This document shows, piece after piece, positions 34,871 to 47,034 of a DNA stretch of 64,000 bases. The position numbers were made by a program, and so were the translations under genes. Origin of the DNA: Elmis aenea (Eukaryota > Arthropoda > Insecta > Coleoptera > Elmidae); NCBI GenBank assembly GCA_947652605.1, contig OX393581.1:46585924-46649923 (forward strand), given 5' to 3'. The notes beneath the pieces were generated by a model that was not told the origin of the DNA, searched no databases, and was given only the letters and a program-made list of their open reading frames with translations. Numbering within the stretch: the first letter of the stretch is position 1; the number at the start of each line of letters is the position of its first letter.

Positions 34871-34941
34871 ACTTGATCTTGAAACAAAAGCAACTCTGGT
34901 CGCTTTAAACGAACATTTGACTTAACTCTTAAACAGTCGCA
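34871..34941 (+). promoter_or_regulatory. Core promoter of gene D
   Basis: TTTAAA at 34904-34909 lies 31 bp before the A of CAGTC (34934-34938), 7 nt before the ATG. The CTTGATCTT block and the AAACAGTCGC block are shared with gene C. Confidence 0.6.
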
Positions 34942-35302
34942 ATGTTGCATGTAAAAGTCGTGTTACTGCTCGTCATAATTTCTGTTTTTAACGTCGACTC
35001 GCAGTCGACATGTACGATACACAGGGCGAGTATAGAATTTCTAAAGTCGAACGGAATTCGTTTTTCACTACCACACGATGCAGGAATGACGGGAGTTATG
35101 TTCAACGGGCATATTATTAAAAGATCGTATAATTTGCCTACAATACCCATTGAAAAATTCATAGAAAACATGAGGGGCAATCAGTGGATATTCGAAGATA
35201 GAAATATTGTGCTCGACGAAGGCGATGCGCTAGTGTACCGGGTTACTACGTTATACAAAAATCGAATTTGTCGATCTCGAAACCGATCGATAATAATACA
35301 AG
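34942..35302 (+). CDS. Gene D exon 1: secreted CBM39 domain
   Basis: Residues 1-120 plus one base. Signal peptide about 1-20 (MLHVKVVLLLVIISVFNV). CBM39 core: IEFLKSNGIRFSLPHDAGM, FNGHIIKRS, GNQWIFEDRNIVLDEGD. The usual YW after GD is changed to YR (ALVYRVTT), which replaces one conserved aromatic and may affect sugar binding. GTAAAT donor at 35303. It pairs most simply with exon 2 at 43633, the next compatible acceptor, giving 292 aa. It is the sister of gene C exon 1. Confidence 0.85.
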
Positions 35303-35667
35303 GTAAATAGACAATAATTATAGTGCAGATTGTTTGTGGAAAAGCCCGTTTTTTACACATGTTGTTAACAGAATTTCCAAATGATATCATTATTAATGAA
35401 TGTATTAATTAACGGAATAATTCTTAATCAGTTGGGCAGTTGATAAATTATCATGTTTTTTGAACTTTATTTATTTTTAAGTAGAAATATGACGTTTTCT
35501 TAATTATTCCAATCTATGCATTGACGTACATAACATGATTTATTAAAATTTTTGCTGTTTTTAATAATAGCAGTGCAAGAAGTTATCGCGTGACGTCATT
35601 TAAAATAAATATGACAAAATATTTTAATTATAGTACCGAAAACAATAATTTTGCGTTGAATTCTCTA

Positions 35668-36988
35668 TACGGGGTAACAATAATCTATATGTGTTGTATG
35701 GGTGGGTAACTTTGTTATTATAAGTGTTATTGTCGGTTAAACTAGCAAAGTTGGGCAAAATTTCAAGACGATTTTAATGCCTTTCTAACATTTGACCTAC
35801 ACCGTTAACTTTTCTAAATATTTTGACAAAACCAAAAACAGACGATTTTTTTAATGGTAAGTAATTCCATAGCGTTACAATCAAAATGTGAAATAATTCC
35901 TGTAGATATTTTTACATAGAATAAGAAAAAAATATGTAAAACGTTATGGCACGCTTGATTTTTGAGATATAAGCCAAACTTGACTTGTTTTAAATGGTAA
36001 CCATATCTGACGATGGTGTCATTAAAAAGAGGATTTTTTCTCGTTTCATTGATGTATGGGTTGTTGTTGTTAGGTTTATCTTTAAAAGTAAGCAAGTTAT
36101 AGCAATATTATTGTAATTATTAAGTTTAATTTAAGCTGCCATTAAAAAAAAAAACAGAAGCTAGCTGTACTGAATTAAACACATAAAAAATGGAAAACCT
36201 AAATAATTTAAGATAATTTTTACATTTTTTAATTATTTATGATTTTTCACTTAGTATGTATTACTATAAAATCTAAATTAAAATATCTGTTGAAGAGGTA
36301 CCACTCTCTCTGGGCAATACAAATTTTGAGATCTGCTCCTTGTATGTATTAATGTTTTCCTAAGAATGTTACTTTTTATTTAATGAAATGTCCTTAAGAA
36401 AGAGGGCTTCACCTTCAACATATGTTATAAGTTAGATTTTATAGAAATAGTAAGAAAAATCATAAATTATTTTAAAATATTAAAAATATCTTAAATTATT
36501 TAAGTTTTCAATTTTTTGTGTTTAATAATGTACAGCTAGTTATGTAATCTTTATTATTTAATGGCCACTTTGATTAAACTTAACAAAAACCATAATATTG
36601 TAATACTTTTTTTTAAACCATAAGTACATCAATGAAACGAGAAAAAAATTATTTTCAATGGACCAATATGGTTAGCCAACTATGGTTGCCATAAAAAGAT
36701 ATCCAAGTATATCTTTAAAATCAAGTGTGTCATTACTTTTTAGATATTTTTTACTAATTCTACGTAAAAATATCTACAGGAATCATTTCACATTTTGATT
36801 GTAACGCTATGGAATTACTAACCATTAAAAAAATTGTTAGTTTTTAGGTTTTAAAAAGTTGAAGGTGTAGGTCGTGTCAAAATAGCATAAAATTTGTATT
36901 GAAACTTTTCCAATTTAACCAAATATGTAATTCTTATAATAACAAAGTTACCAATACAACACAACATGTAGATTATTGTCAACCTGTA
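35668..36988. repeat. Large fold-back element in the gene D intron
   Basis: Left end TACGGGGTAACAATAATCTA, right end the degenerate inverse (ATTATTGTCAACCTGTA), TA flanks at 35666-35667 and 36989-36990. The arms pair over several hundred bases, for example a left block near 35868-35916 with a right block near 36771-36820. Middle AT-rich, no gene. Confidence 0.75.
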
Positions 36989-37690
36989 TAAACAAAAATT
37001 TTACAATTTTTATAAACTTTGAGAGAAGCAGAAATTTTTTCACTTTTTAAAAACTTAACCTATTCACTTTGGAAATCTTAAAAATCGAATATACAAAATA
37101 ATATTGACTATTGATAAAACAATTTAAATAACAAGTTTTGTGTAAAATTCCAAGATGGTTATTCATATTATACATAATTTTTAAATCCCTTTTTAAATTA
37201 TAACTTACTTAGGAAGTTTTTACTTTTGCCATACAAACAAGTATTGTGAACGCGAAAATTTTGAAAAACGAGATTTCGACGTTTTGAGGTACTCTGAACC
37301 CGTTGGGACTTTTCTCGCGATGACGTCCGTGTGTGTGTTTGTATGTGCCAGACATTATTTTTCGATAGAGCCTTTAAAAGTATATTACAAAGTGCGTGCA
37401 TTTAGTTGTTTTTTTTTAATAATAACTTATATACCGGATGTTTAATTTGTAACGTTAATGCAAATTTACATATAACGATAATAGATAAAAATAATTTATT
37501 TATGTAGAATTAAAGTCTATTTTGGGGTCTACAGATATATTCAATAAGCCATTCTTGTTACATTTAAAATTACGATATTACTTTCAAAGTGCAAAATTTT
37601 GAAATTTTTGCTGCAAACGACTTCCAATTTTTTTTAATTGCAGTATGTTAAATGATTTATTTTTCTTAATAAAATGCCGTTAGTTTCAAC

Positions 37691-38924
37691 CAGGGTGGAT
37701 AAAAATCATGATTTTTTTTTTTAAATCAAAAAAATTGATTTATTTGATTTAAATCAGATTTTTTTAATTTAAATCAAATATACCATATTATCGAATTTAG
37801 TGACATATTCACATGCTATTTCTGTTTTGTGCTAATATATTTAATAATCAATATATTTAATTCATTGGTGAATTTTGGTCAAAATGAAAAATTAAATATA
37901 ATGAATAAGGATTTTGAAAAAATCAGTGCTAAATGGTGATGTTTAATTAATTATATACAGGGTGAGTCATTAGTGCGGGATCGGTCGATTGTGGCTAAAC
38001 GGCTTGAGATATGAAGTTGATTCAAATGCTATTTTATACAGTTTTTTCTAAACACAATAAAAATATTTTCAAATATACAGGGTGAGTCACCTTTCTGGAA
38101 CTAATAGCAACTTTTATATTTCATATACAACACCCAATTTTTTATTTAATATTTTTGACCGCCTTAATTTTAGCTTTGCGTCAATATAAAATATTACAGG
38201 TTTTTATACGGCGTTGTAAAAAAAAAAAAAATTCTAAATTATTCAAGGTTTTAAGTCTTTATTTAAAAAATTCTCCTGAAGTTATTTTGAAATACAGAGT
38301 TGTAATTTGGTATGGACATGAAGAAAAAATTTCTCTGTTCGCTCGATATGAAAAAATTTGAATCACATATACAGGGGTGTTTATAAATAGGTGGCAACTT
38401 CCATGATTTTCAAAAGCTCCTAACTCGATTTTTTCAAATGCAAACCCCTGTATTTTTTTATGTCATCGAATTCGTCTTTAAAAGAGCTTCATATTTTGTT
38501 AAGTATGTCCTATAACCAAAACTCATACTTTTCGAGATATTCGACATTTTTTTTCAAATCGTTATTGAGGCAATAGAGTGCCGTGGAAATTGAAAAATCT
38601 GAGTGTTCAGTTGTTCACTACGCTAACGTCAAAAACTTGTCATTTATATTTTGAATTATTGCATTTCCACAATGAATATTACTTTACAAGAGCAAATTGA
38701 TAAATGGTTTATTCACCATTTCGTGTATTTAATTACTAATAGTAATACAATTTTGTTTTATTATAAATTAATATTATATTGTACTCATATAATCTGTGAT
38801 TTAAATTGATATTTTTTTTTTAAATCATTTGATTTAAATCAATTATTTTTTTTTTAAATCACTTGATTTAAATCATGATTTAAATCGTGATTTAAATCAA
38901 TTGATTTAAATCTGCTCAACCCTG
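37691..38924. mobile_element. hAT-type MITE with GATTTAAAT arms, carrying nested MITEs
   Basis: Ends CAGGGTGGATAAAAATC and its near inverse (AACCCTG), with an exact 8-bp target duplication GTTTCAAC (37683-37690, 38925-38932). The arms consist of TGATTTAAATCA repeats. Nested termini TACAGGGTGAGTCA occur near 37955 and 38078, and TACAGGGGTGTTTA near 38370. Confidence 0.8.
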
Positions 38925-39459
38925 GTTTCAACTCTCTGAAATGTTAATAAACAAAGTTTAAACATTTTTAATTGTTTCTTTTACGAACACTTCGATTAGT
39001 CATGTCAAAAACACTCACACGCCATATTGACAAACTACATTAAGGCCATGTTGACAGACGTCATTAACAAAGATGAGATTAATTAAAACGCCTGGAGCGG
39101 CACTTTATTCTATTTATAATTTTATAACCCCGAATAGACAATCATATACGAAGATACATACAATCAGAGCTGTTTTAAAACCTTAGGTCCTAGGCAATTT
39201 TATTTCTTGATGCCTGTGTATCAGATATTTTTACAATTGCTAATTGAAGCATTTTGTAAAATATGTTAATAGTATTAGGTAGAGGAGTTGTGTAATTTTT
39301 TGTGTATATTTTGTATAGGTATGTTAAGTTCGTTTTTATTTAGTTACAAAAGCAAATAATATTATTATTTAATGGAGCATGCAGAAAACAAATAAATGAA
39401 TGTGCTAAATTCATACGGTATTTTTTTTAATGAAATATTGTAGCATGTAGACCTTAAAG

Positions 39460-39722
39460 CAGGGGTCTTAAATACACGGCCCGCGGGTAGCCTCTCTGCG
39501 TACTTCGTGCGGCCCTTCCAGTTATAATAATTACAAATTCAATGCGACCCAATTATATTCGGAGTTTATTAAACAAACTGCGCTGTCATTTGTCAAGTAA
39601 ATTAATGGCGTTCGTCCTACAGAATACGAAAATAGTCATTAAATTGAAAGGCTTAAAAGTCATGTGAAAAAAGAGAAAAAATCCAAAATTTTAACTTATA
39701 CTTGTTGAATTTGAGACCCCTG
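39460..39722. mobile_element. hAT-type MITE
   Basis: Ends CAGGGGTCTTAAATAC / TTTGAGACCCCTG; flanks CCTTAAAG and CCCTAAAG (39452-39459, 39723-39730), an 8-bp duplication with one mismatch. Contains a CGGCCCGCGGG stretch at the left. Confidence 0.75.
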
Positions 39723-39763
39723 CCCTAAAGGGCTCGTAGGCACTGGGCCTAGTTGGCCTAATG

Positions 39764-39978
39764 CAGTGTTTCCCAAAGTGTGGTACGCGTACCACTGGGG
39801 GTACGGAAAGAGTTTGGTGGGGGACGCGCTACACAGGGTTTTGGCTTCACCTGGTGCAGTATTTGTAGTTTATTATGAATACATTTTATTTTTCGTTTAT
39901 TATTTTTTAACAAGGGGTACTCAGTGTTACGAAAATTATAGAAGGGGTACACAGATGTCGAAAGTTTGGGAAACACTG
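39764..39978. mobile_element. hAT-type MITE
   Basis: Ends CAGTGTTTCCCAAAGTGTG / TTTGGGAAACACTG, exact 8-bp target duplication GCCTAATG (39756-39763, 39979-39986). The interior repeats a GGGGTAC motif. The two opposed 72-aa frames are shadows of the inverted repeat. Confidence 0.85.
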
Positions 39979-41196
39979 GCCTAATGGATAAAGCGGCGCT
40001 GTGAACAATACGTGCTAATATAAATTTCCTCCCAATATGTACCTATAAGAAAAATCAAAAAAATTTAATACTCCGGTCAATGTATCTTATTAGATCATCA
40101 TATATTCGCTTCAAATATTTATTTGTTGCTTCTTAAACCGTTTATGATTTTGAATAACGTTATAGACTTAAATTGGTTATGACGCAGCAGTTTTAAAGAA
40201 TTCCTATATTTCCTACAAATTTACCTTGGACTGTAATAAAAACACTTTAATTAAATTGTTAATGACACCTTTATATTTATTAAATCTCTAATATGTATAA
40301 ACAAACATAATATCATTTCCTTGAGGCATTTAATTAGAGGAAGTTACGATTGTAAAATAATTTAAACGGATTTATTTCTTGGTATATGACTTTGGAATTA
40401 ATCCCAGGTAGTAGTATCACTACGATTAAAAAAGAATTTTTACTAGCAGTCGTTCGACAAGTCACGAGAACAACAAGATTTATATGCGTATTTTATTTAC
40501 ATTAATATTAACATTTAACAGTGTATTTGTTGGAAAATCCGATTTTAAATTTGCAGACGTTCAATGTCATTTGCTCCAAACACACTTTCTATTTGTTTAC
40601 CCGCAATAAATCACAGACACAGATAACAACAGATTCTCAAAAGAAATTTTTCTGTGTAAATATTTGATTTAAACATTACTCTTCAATACAGACAGATCAA
40701 TCTGCGGTAAAAGAAAAATAGACTGTGTATACGTTTATAGAATTAAACGTTGATCGTTTGAACAAAATCATTTATTTGATTCTTCATTTCTTTTATAAAC
40801 CACTCGAAACAAAAATATCAAACAGATATCAAACAAAAACATGAATGAAATAAATAAATTAAACATTAATTTAACTTAATTCGCAATTGAAACAATGCAA
40901 TTGTTACTTTTATTTAATTTATTATATTTTTTCACAGTTTTGTGTATTACCTGCACATTATTTTAACATTAAGAAGCCTTCTAATTGCATTCGACTACAA
41001 TAGTGCTTTCTCTTAAAAGAATTTTTCGTAAAACAATTCAATATCGTGTGATGAATTTTCCTTTAAATCATGTATTTCGATGTGCAGGATCTTTGTAAAA
41101 TAAATTTTAAATACAATATCAAAATCTTAAATCTCTTACACAACGTAAAATCTAATTTAAAAATGATTTGTGGCCTCCAAAGCATTTTATAATAAA

Positions 41197-41447
41197 CTAG
41201 CAGTTAGCCCGTCCGAGGACGGGAATATTGTATATCTTAAATTTAAACTATTACTTTTTATAATACCGTGAGCTGCAAGTTAGACACTGTTATGTTACCG
41301 GTGAGTAAAAATTTACGGTTCATTAGACACAACTCAGTCGGTCAAATGAACCCGTAGTAGTTTACTGCGTTACTATATTCATGCGTTACAGAGTTACAGA
41401 CAGAGTCACAGACAGACAGAGTCAGGCTGGACTTTTATATATATTTA
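41197..41447 (-). mobile_element. Helitron-like element, 5' end decayed
   Basis: On the minus strand it ends with a perfect hairpin (CCCGTCC GA GGACGGG) followed by CTAG, next to A 41196. The other end has TATATATATAAAAG, but the leading TC is not preserved. Near 41390-41420 there is a CAGACAGA-type short repeat. Confidence 0.6.
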
Positions 41448-42084
41448 TTACAAGTAAGGTCTAACCCTTAAAATAAAACCCCTACAGATCAAGGGAATTC
41501 TTACTGGGACACACTATACCGGGTGATTCGGTTTGACTGTCACACCCCTATAACTTTTTAATTATTGAAAATAACCACAAAAAACCTCATATTTTTGAGA
41601 ACGGTGAAAAATTCTGTGCATTTGATAACTCTACGATGACGTATGTCAAATCCCCGATAGGTAACTGTTTTTTTTTTAATTACACAGTTTTTTGTTGATT
41701 CGGATAGAGAATTTAATTCTAAATCCGACAATGTATTAAAAAAGTATGCATACATAAGAAAATTTTCGAGAAAAATCTGTTCAAAGTTTATTCAAATTAT
41801 AGCAAACAGTCTATTTAACGTAACAAAAAACGATCAAACCTTAAAAAATTACACTGTAACTATGAATGGAAATGTATTAAAAATTAATTTTTAATAAAAA
41901 TAGAAACAAAACATAAACGTCGACATAAAAAATTTGATTTCAATGTAGGTATTCAAGCAGAGGCGGTCACTTTTCATTGATTAATCAGTAAGTAATAAAT
42001 ACAAAAATGCCTTGCTAAAACCAAAAATCTTAAAAACAATCCTATGAATAAATAATTTAAGTGCAGATGATCCGTATTTTCTTA

Positions 42085-42706
42085 TACAGGGTGTGTAAAA
42101 ATTGGCGGAAGCGCTACACGTGGCGATGTTCTTCGTAAAAGTCGAAAATCTTAATACGAAAATGTTGTACCATGCTTCCTATGGCCTCAGGAACCATTTA
42201 AAGAAAAAAAAAATTGCCAACATTGCATACATTGATTTGAGTTTGGACATTCTTTTATCAGCAATTTTTACTTAGGTATTTACAATTTTTGTTCGAACTG
42301 AAAGTCTTCAGTTCGTAAACATAGCTGCACACTTTTGGGTATCGTAAAACACAAACTAGAAATAATTACGAGAAAAACAGAGATGACAGCTAATGACAAT
42401 GTTGCCATATGTATTATTTTCATTCAAATCAGTGATTTACATATTTCAACACCAATTTTTGAAAAGAAGAACACAATATCTAGGAAAAAATATTATTCGA
42501 AATTTATTTTTATTCCAAATTGCAGCTTTTTCATTTGCAAGTATTAAATAATAACGCTTATTAAAGGACTAAATGTCAAAACTTTGAGGACCTCTTGCAG
42601 ACACAGCAAGCATGCTACAACATTTTCGAATTAAGATTTTCGACTTAGAATTTTACGAAGAACATCGCCACGTGTAGCGCTTCCGCCAATTTTTACACAC
42701 CCTGTA
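42085..42706. repeat. Fold-back MITE (TACAGGGTGTGTAAAAATTG family)
   Basis: Ends TACAGGGTGTGTAAAAATTG and the inverse, TA flanks (42083-42084, 42707-42708), arms of about 110 bases. A second partial copy lies at 45916-46626. This copy carries the empty Helitron target at 42519/42520. Confidence 0.85.
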
Positions 42707-43632
42707 TATTTAAACTAATAACTTACCTAAATTGATCTTTTTAAACTTTAAAGGCCACAAATTTCTTTATAGATACATAAAATTTCATAGAGAACAAGTT
42801 AACGAAATAAAAAGCATACTAAAACTGATCTTATACTATTCCATTTACTTACAATGAATTAAAAATCAAAAATTATATTTGTTGGTGACCAACACTAACA
42901 CAACACTACAATAATTGTAAAATTATTAAAACAGTCGTTTTGTAATATACAGTAATACAACGATACTGTATAACGACATACTTTGAAAGAAATTTTGAAC
43001 GGCTTTAATGCTTATCAAACATACGTTACCTAAAATTCAATAAAAACTATTAAAATGGCGTTCGAAATTTAGCTAAAAAGTGCGCAAAGCAGTTGTGTCT
43101 CGAGTTACAAGGCCTTGCTATTAGACAGAGGAGTACTCAGGACTTTTTAATAAACCAGAGTTGTATCGGCATTTTCTGGACCATTCGATCTACATAAACT
43201 AAGACATAAGCTTGCTCCTGACGAAGTAACAGCTTAAAATTTAGGGAAAATTTAGCTTTTGTGGCATTTTGATGTGTTAAGACTTCGCCTAAAGTCAAAT
43301 ATTAATATCTAGTGCAAGTACAATGTAAGACTGTAAACATCGAGTAATTTTACTGTACTTTTTGTAATTTTAATGTAATATTTTCTTCGCCCAGTAACAT
43401 GCATGTAAAGTTTATCAAAACTTTTATTTATGCCATTAAACGAATGAAATAAAGCGTTTACATTGTTTGGGTGGTAATTCTTTTGTAAACCTACATATTG
43501 GAAAACGTAAGTTAGGGGTATTTTTACATAGGTCCATTTTTTACTGTGCGTAACCAAAAAAATATAATTTGGAAATTATGTGATAGAAAAATTAAAATAT
43601 TTTAAGTTAATTATTTTTTTTTCTTTCTTCAG

Positions 43633-44150
43633 ATTCTCAACCACAAGCTGTCGAACTGGAACCCACTGAAAGTTATGAAAGGACTACCACGACGACAACA
43701 ACAACAACAACAAGACCATTCACAACCAATCGACGCAATCCAGTTTTTACCGCTCCAGTCAGTCAATATGTAACCCCAGAACCATTAAATCAAGAAATGA
43801 AAGAAAAATACGAAAAGCTGATTTTCAACCTAACCCAAACGTTATTAGGAATCCAAACGCACTTGGACAGTGTTAGGCAAGACAACGACCTGTTATTAAA
43901 AATGCTTGGAAAATGTCCACATTCAAAAATGATTGTATTTACTGGCGTGTCGGCAACAGAAGCAAATCCTACGACAAGTATCAAATTCATTTTACGCGAC
44001 AAACTTGGAATTACTCCTGAAATATCTACCGTTCGAAGAAACGATGACGGTTCTATATCATTCGAAGTCAACACTGTAGAAGATAAACTGCTTATATTAA
44101 AACTAGCGAAAGAAAAACTACAGAATAGTAGACTGAACATTATATACTAA
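43633..44150 (+). CDS. Gene D exon 2: Thr-rich linker, coiled coil, RRM-like domain
   Basis: Residues 121-292 after a T-rich acceptor; codon 121 is G|AT. First comes a mucin-like linker with ten consecutive Thr (138-147, partly from an (ACA)6 run) and many Pro/Ser/Thr. A coiled-coil stretch follows at about 176-214 (KYEKLIFNLTQTLLGIQTHL, then VRQDNDLLLKML). The C-terminal domain at about 219-292 has the blocks KMIVFTGVS, TSIKFILRDKLGITPE, SISFEVNTV, EDKLLILKLAKEKL and RLNIIY, matching genes A and B in the same order. Sequon NLT at 186. An AATAAA is at 44216-44221. It serves gene D and possibly gene C. The linker suggests a stalk with O-glycans. Confidence 0.8.
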
Positions 44151-45915
44151 CATTAATCCGATTAATAATATGATAAATTATTTCTTTTTATAATAATCAA
44201 ATGATATGACAATATAATAAATTAATTTGTAGCCTTAAAAATATATTATTTTCTTAAATGTTACAGTTTAATTAGTTAAGTAAATTATCACATATTTGTC
44301 GTGTCATTTTGTGTTTGACCAGATCCACAACAAAGAAATGAGCATTGTGTTTTCTTCTTTTGCATGAGATCTTTAGAAAACGATGACAAAAAGCGAAATT
44401 ATTCGTGTGAAAAGAAATATACACATATGAACGCCTTCCATTAGAAAAAGTAAACTTTGAAGTCTTGCGCGCTGTGCGATTTTATTGCGCGGCAAAAACC
44501 GCATCATAAAAGTCTTAAAAGTAAAAATGTATCTTAGTGGGGAAGCCCCCATCATTTTCCCTACCGGCTGCTTGCAAAAGAGGGTGGCTAAGCCGCTACA
44601 AATAAGTGGGTTCCAGAAAGGGACCATGAGTTGATCTATGGTGCTTTGGGATTTATTTTACTCGATTTGAAACCAATCTGTTTTAATTGAAATGAGGCAA
44701 AAAAAATGTTGACATTGCCCAAACCTTGTCACAGAATCTGTAAATACATATTTGAATAAACCGGAGAAGAGTACTTATTACTCTTATGTTTATTGTTGTT
44801 AATTATGGCTCGTGATCGTCTTTGTTTGATGGTTGGACCCTCAAACGTTGTTTTACGTAGTACACAGCTCTAGAGCAATTAGAACATAATAAGAAACAAA
44901 TAAAACACAACAAACTCATTTATTTTTCGACCGGCTGTACATTTCTCGGTTGTTGATTCTCAACTACCTAAGCGCGACTGTCCCAAGATTTTGGTTCCTG
45001 TTGCTAGCCCTTCTTTATCGTAGTTGCATCTTTGTCATTCTTTCCTATAAACACATATTTGTGCGAGTGGTGTGTTCTACTTATGATGTACAACTTTATC
45101 AACAAATCATTATTGATTGACGAAACCCAAATGCTGACGTTGTAGGACCCAAGTTATGACCGTAATATTTTAACGTTAATGTGTTTTACTAAAGTTGAAA
45201 TCTTCATAACTTGGCCCTTTTGAAGTGTTATATACATGTTTTAGTAACTGATGCATCAGCATTTGTTGCAATGTTAATCGTTTAAAAGTAAATGAAATAA
45301 CATTGAAGTAAAATAAAATAATTGATCTCAGGCAGTCAGTACACTATTATTTCTCTTCCGGTTTCGCCGGAAATGACCCAACTTTGTTATTTTAAATGGA
45401 TTACCCTGTGTTCATTTACATTGTTAAAAAGAGTAAGCAATAATTTTGAATACAACTGTACTATTTTAATTATTTTTATAATCTCAAAGTATGCCGTGAC
45501 ATGCATAAATTGAATTTTATAAAGTCGACAAGTGTCCAAAAAACGGTTAAAATGACACTAAGGTTACTCTGATTAGCTTTGAAGGTTACAGAATCGGTTT
45601 TTTGGCAGAAAGTCAAGTTTTTTAAATGGAATTGTAGTGGCACATGCCTTCCAATACAAATATAAGTTATTGGTATTGTTAAATTCGTCAGAAAATACTC
45701 TATTTAAATAACCGCATGTACCAGTACCAATACATTTAAAAAAATTGACTTTCTGTCAAAAAAACCTATTCTTTATACTTCAAAGCCGTTCAAAGTAATC
45801 TATATGTCAATTCCAATTAACAAAAACATTTTTTGGACTCTTCTTGACATAATAAAATTTAATTTATGCTGGTCACGGCACCCTTAATGAAAAATAAATT
45901 TTTGTCCAAAAATTA

Positions 45916-46626
45916 TTTGACAGCTAATTACTATGTTGCCATATGTATTATTTTCATTCAAATCAGTGATTTACATATTTTCAACACCAATTTTTGAAAG
46001 GAAGAACACAATATCTAGAAAAAAATACTATTCGTAATTTATTTTTATTCCAAACTAGCGTAGTGACCCGGCTTCGCTCGGTGATTTTTTTTATCAATCA
46101 CAGACTACTCGCGCTTCGCGCTCGCGCCCGGTGGACGTTTTTGACCTTTTGAGAATTTTGGATCTTTTGGGAATTTTTGTATCTATTGAGAATTTTTGTA
46201 TCTATTGATTTTGAAACTTTTGTGATATTTGGATCTTTTGGGAATTTTGGTTCTTTTGGGAATTTTTGGAACTTCTGGGAATTCTTATATAGCCTATCTT
46301 CTTCCCATGGTCCTATAGATTGTCTGTGCCAAATTTGGTCAGGATCGGATGAATGGTATAGCAATGCATAAAGGACAAACATCCATAGAAACATACATAC
46401 ATATACATACATACATACATTCATTTTTATATATATAGATTGCAGCTTTTTCATTTGCAAGTATTAAATAATAACGCTTATTAAAGAACTAAATGTCAAA
46501 ACTTTGAGGACCTCTTGCAGACACAGCAAGCATGGTACAACATTTTCGTATAAAGATTTTTGACTTGCAATTTTACGAAGAACATCGCCGCGTGTAGCGC
46601 TTCCGCCAATTTTTACACACCCTGTA
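45916..46626. repeat. 5'-truncated copy of the 42085 MITE family, with insertion
   Basis: From about 45918 it follows 42382-42706 almost base for base and ends TTTTACACACCCTGTA. It is interrupted by the Helitron-like element 46055-46439. The left arm is missing. Confidence 0.8.
46055..46439 (-). mobile_element. Helitron-like non-autonomous element with known empty site
   Basis: On the minus strand it starts TCTATATATATAAAAATG and ends GTCACTACGCTAG, with a short hairpin (CACCGAG..CCGGGT) before the end. It sits exactly between A 46054 and T 46440. The paralogous MITE copy at 42519/42520 shows the uninterrupted sequence CCAAA|TTGCAG. There is no target duplication. Contains an imperfect GGATCTTTTGGGAATTTT repeat and a (CATA)n run. 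Confidence 0.85.
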
Positions 46627-46993
46627 TTTAAAAATAAAAACCTCCTTTGCATTACTATTAACAACTGCTACTTACCGGTAAGAAAATCCCTGTTGTGTAA
46701 ATAAAATAAAAAATTTCTGTTATCACTTTAAAAGAATAAAATTAAAGGAATATAATTTTAATATTTGTCATTCAAACGAAAGTACTGCCTAAACATATCC
46801 ATCTGCATCTTTCCCTCATAAACATATTACACATTACAAAATAAATATTATTTAAAAAAGTGCCATATCATATTTATAGTTCAAAGTGCAGAGCGATTGC
46901 AAACCTTTATTTAGTGTACACTTTGCATAACAAAGTTGATAATAGACCCGGTTCACTTTTATCACCACTTAATTATTTACATATTTACTTAGC

Positions 46994-47034
46994 TTAAAAA
47001 AATTGACACAAGATCGGGTACTAAATTAGTAACC
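46994..47034 (+). promoter_or_regulatory. Core promoter of gene E
   Basis: A TTAAAAAA box at 46994-47001 and a TTAGT initiator-like site at 47026-47030 are spaced about 34 bp, as in the other genes of the array. Weaker match than genes B to D. Confidence 0.45.

Larger units (their letters stand above)
35303..43632 (+). other. Gene D intron (phase 1, 8.3 kb)
   Basis: Donor GTAAAT, acceptor TTTCTTTCTTCAG ending at 43632 after a T-rich tract. It holds a fold-back element (35668-36988), three hAT-type MITEs (37691, 39460, 39764), a Helitron-like piece (41197) and a MITE (42085). The segments 40000-41190 and 42710-43600 are AT-rich with nothing recognised. No other exon was found. Confidence 0.65.
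44151..46993. other. Spacer between genes D and E
   Basis: 44222-45300: nothing recognised. 45340-45885: a degenerate fold-back, with a ccggtttcgccgg block and two opposed copies of a gactttctgtcaaaaaa-type phrase. 45916-46626: MITE with a nested Helitron. 46627-46993: AT-rich. Confidence 0.45.
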
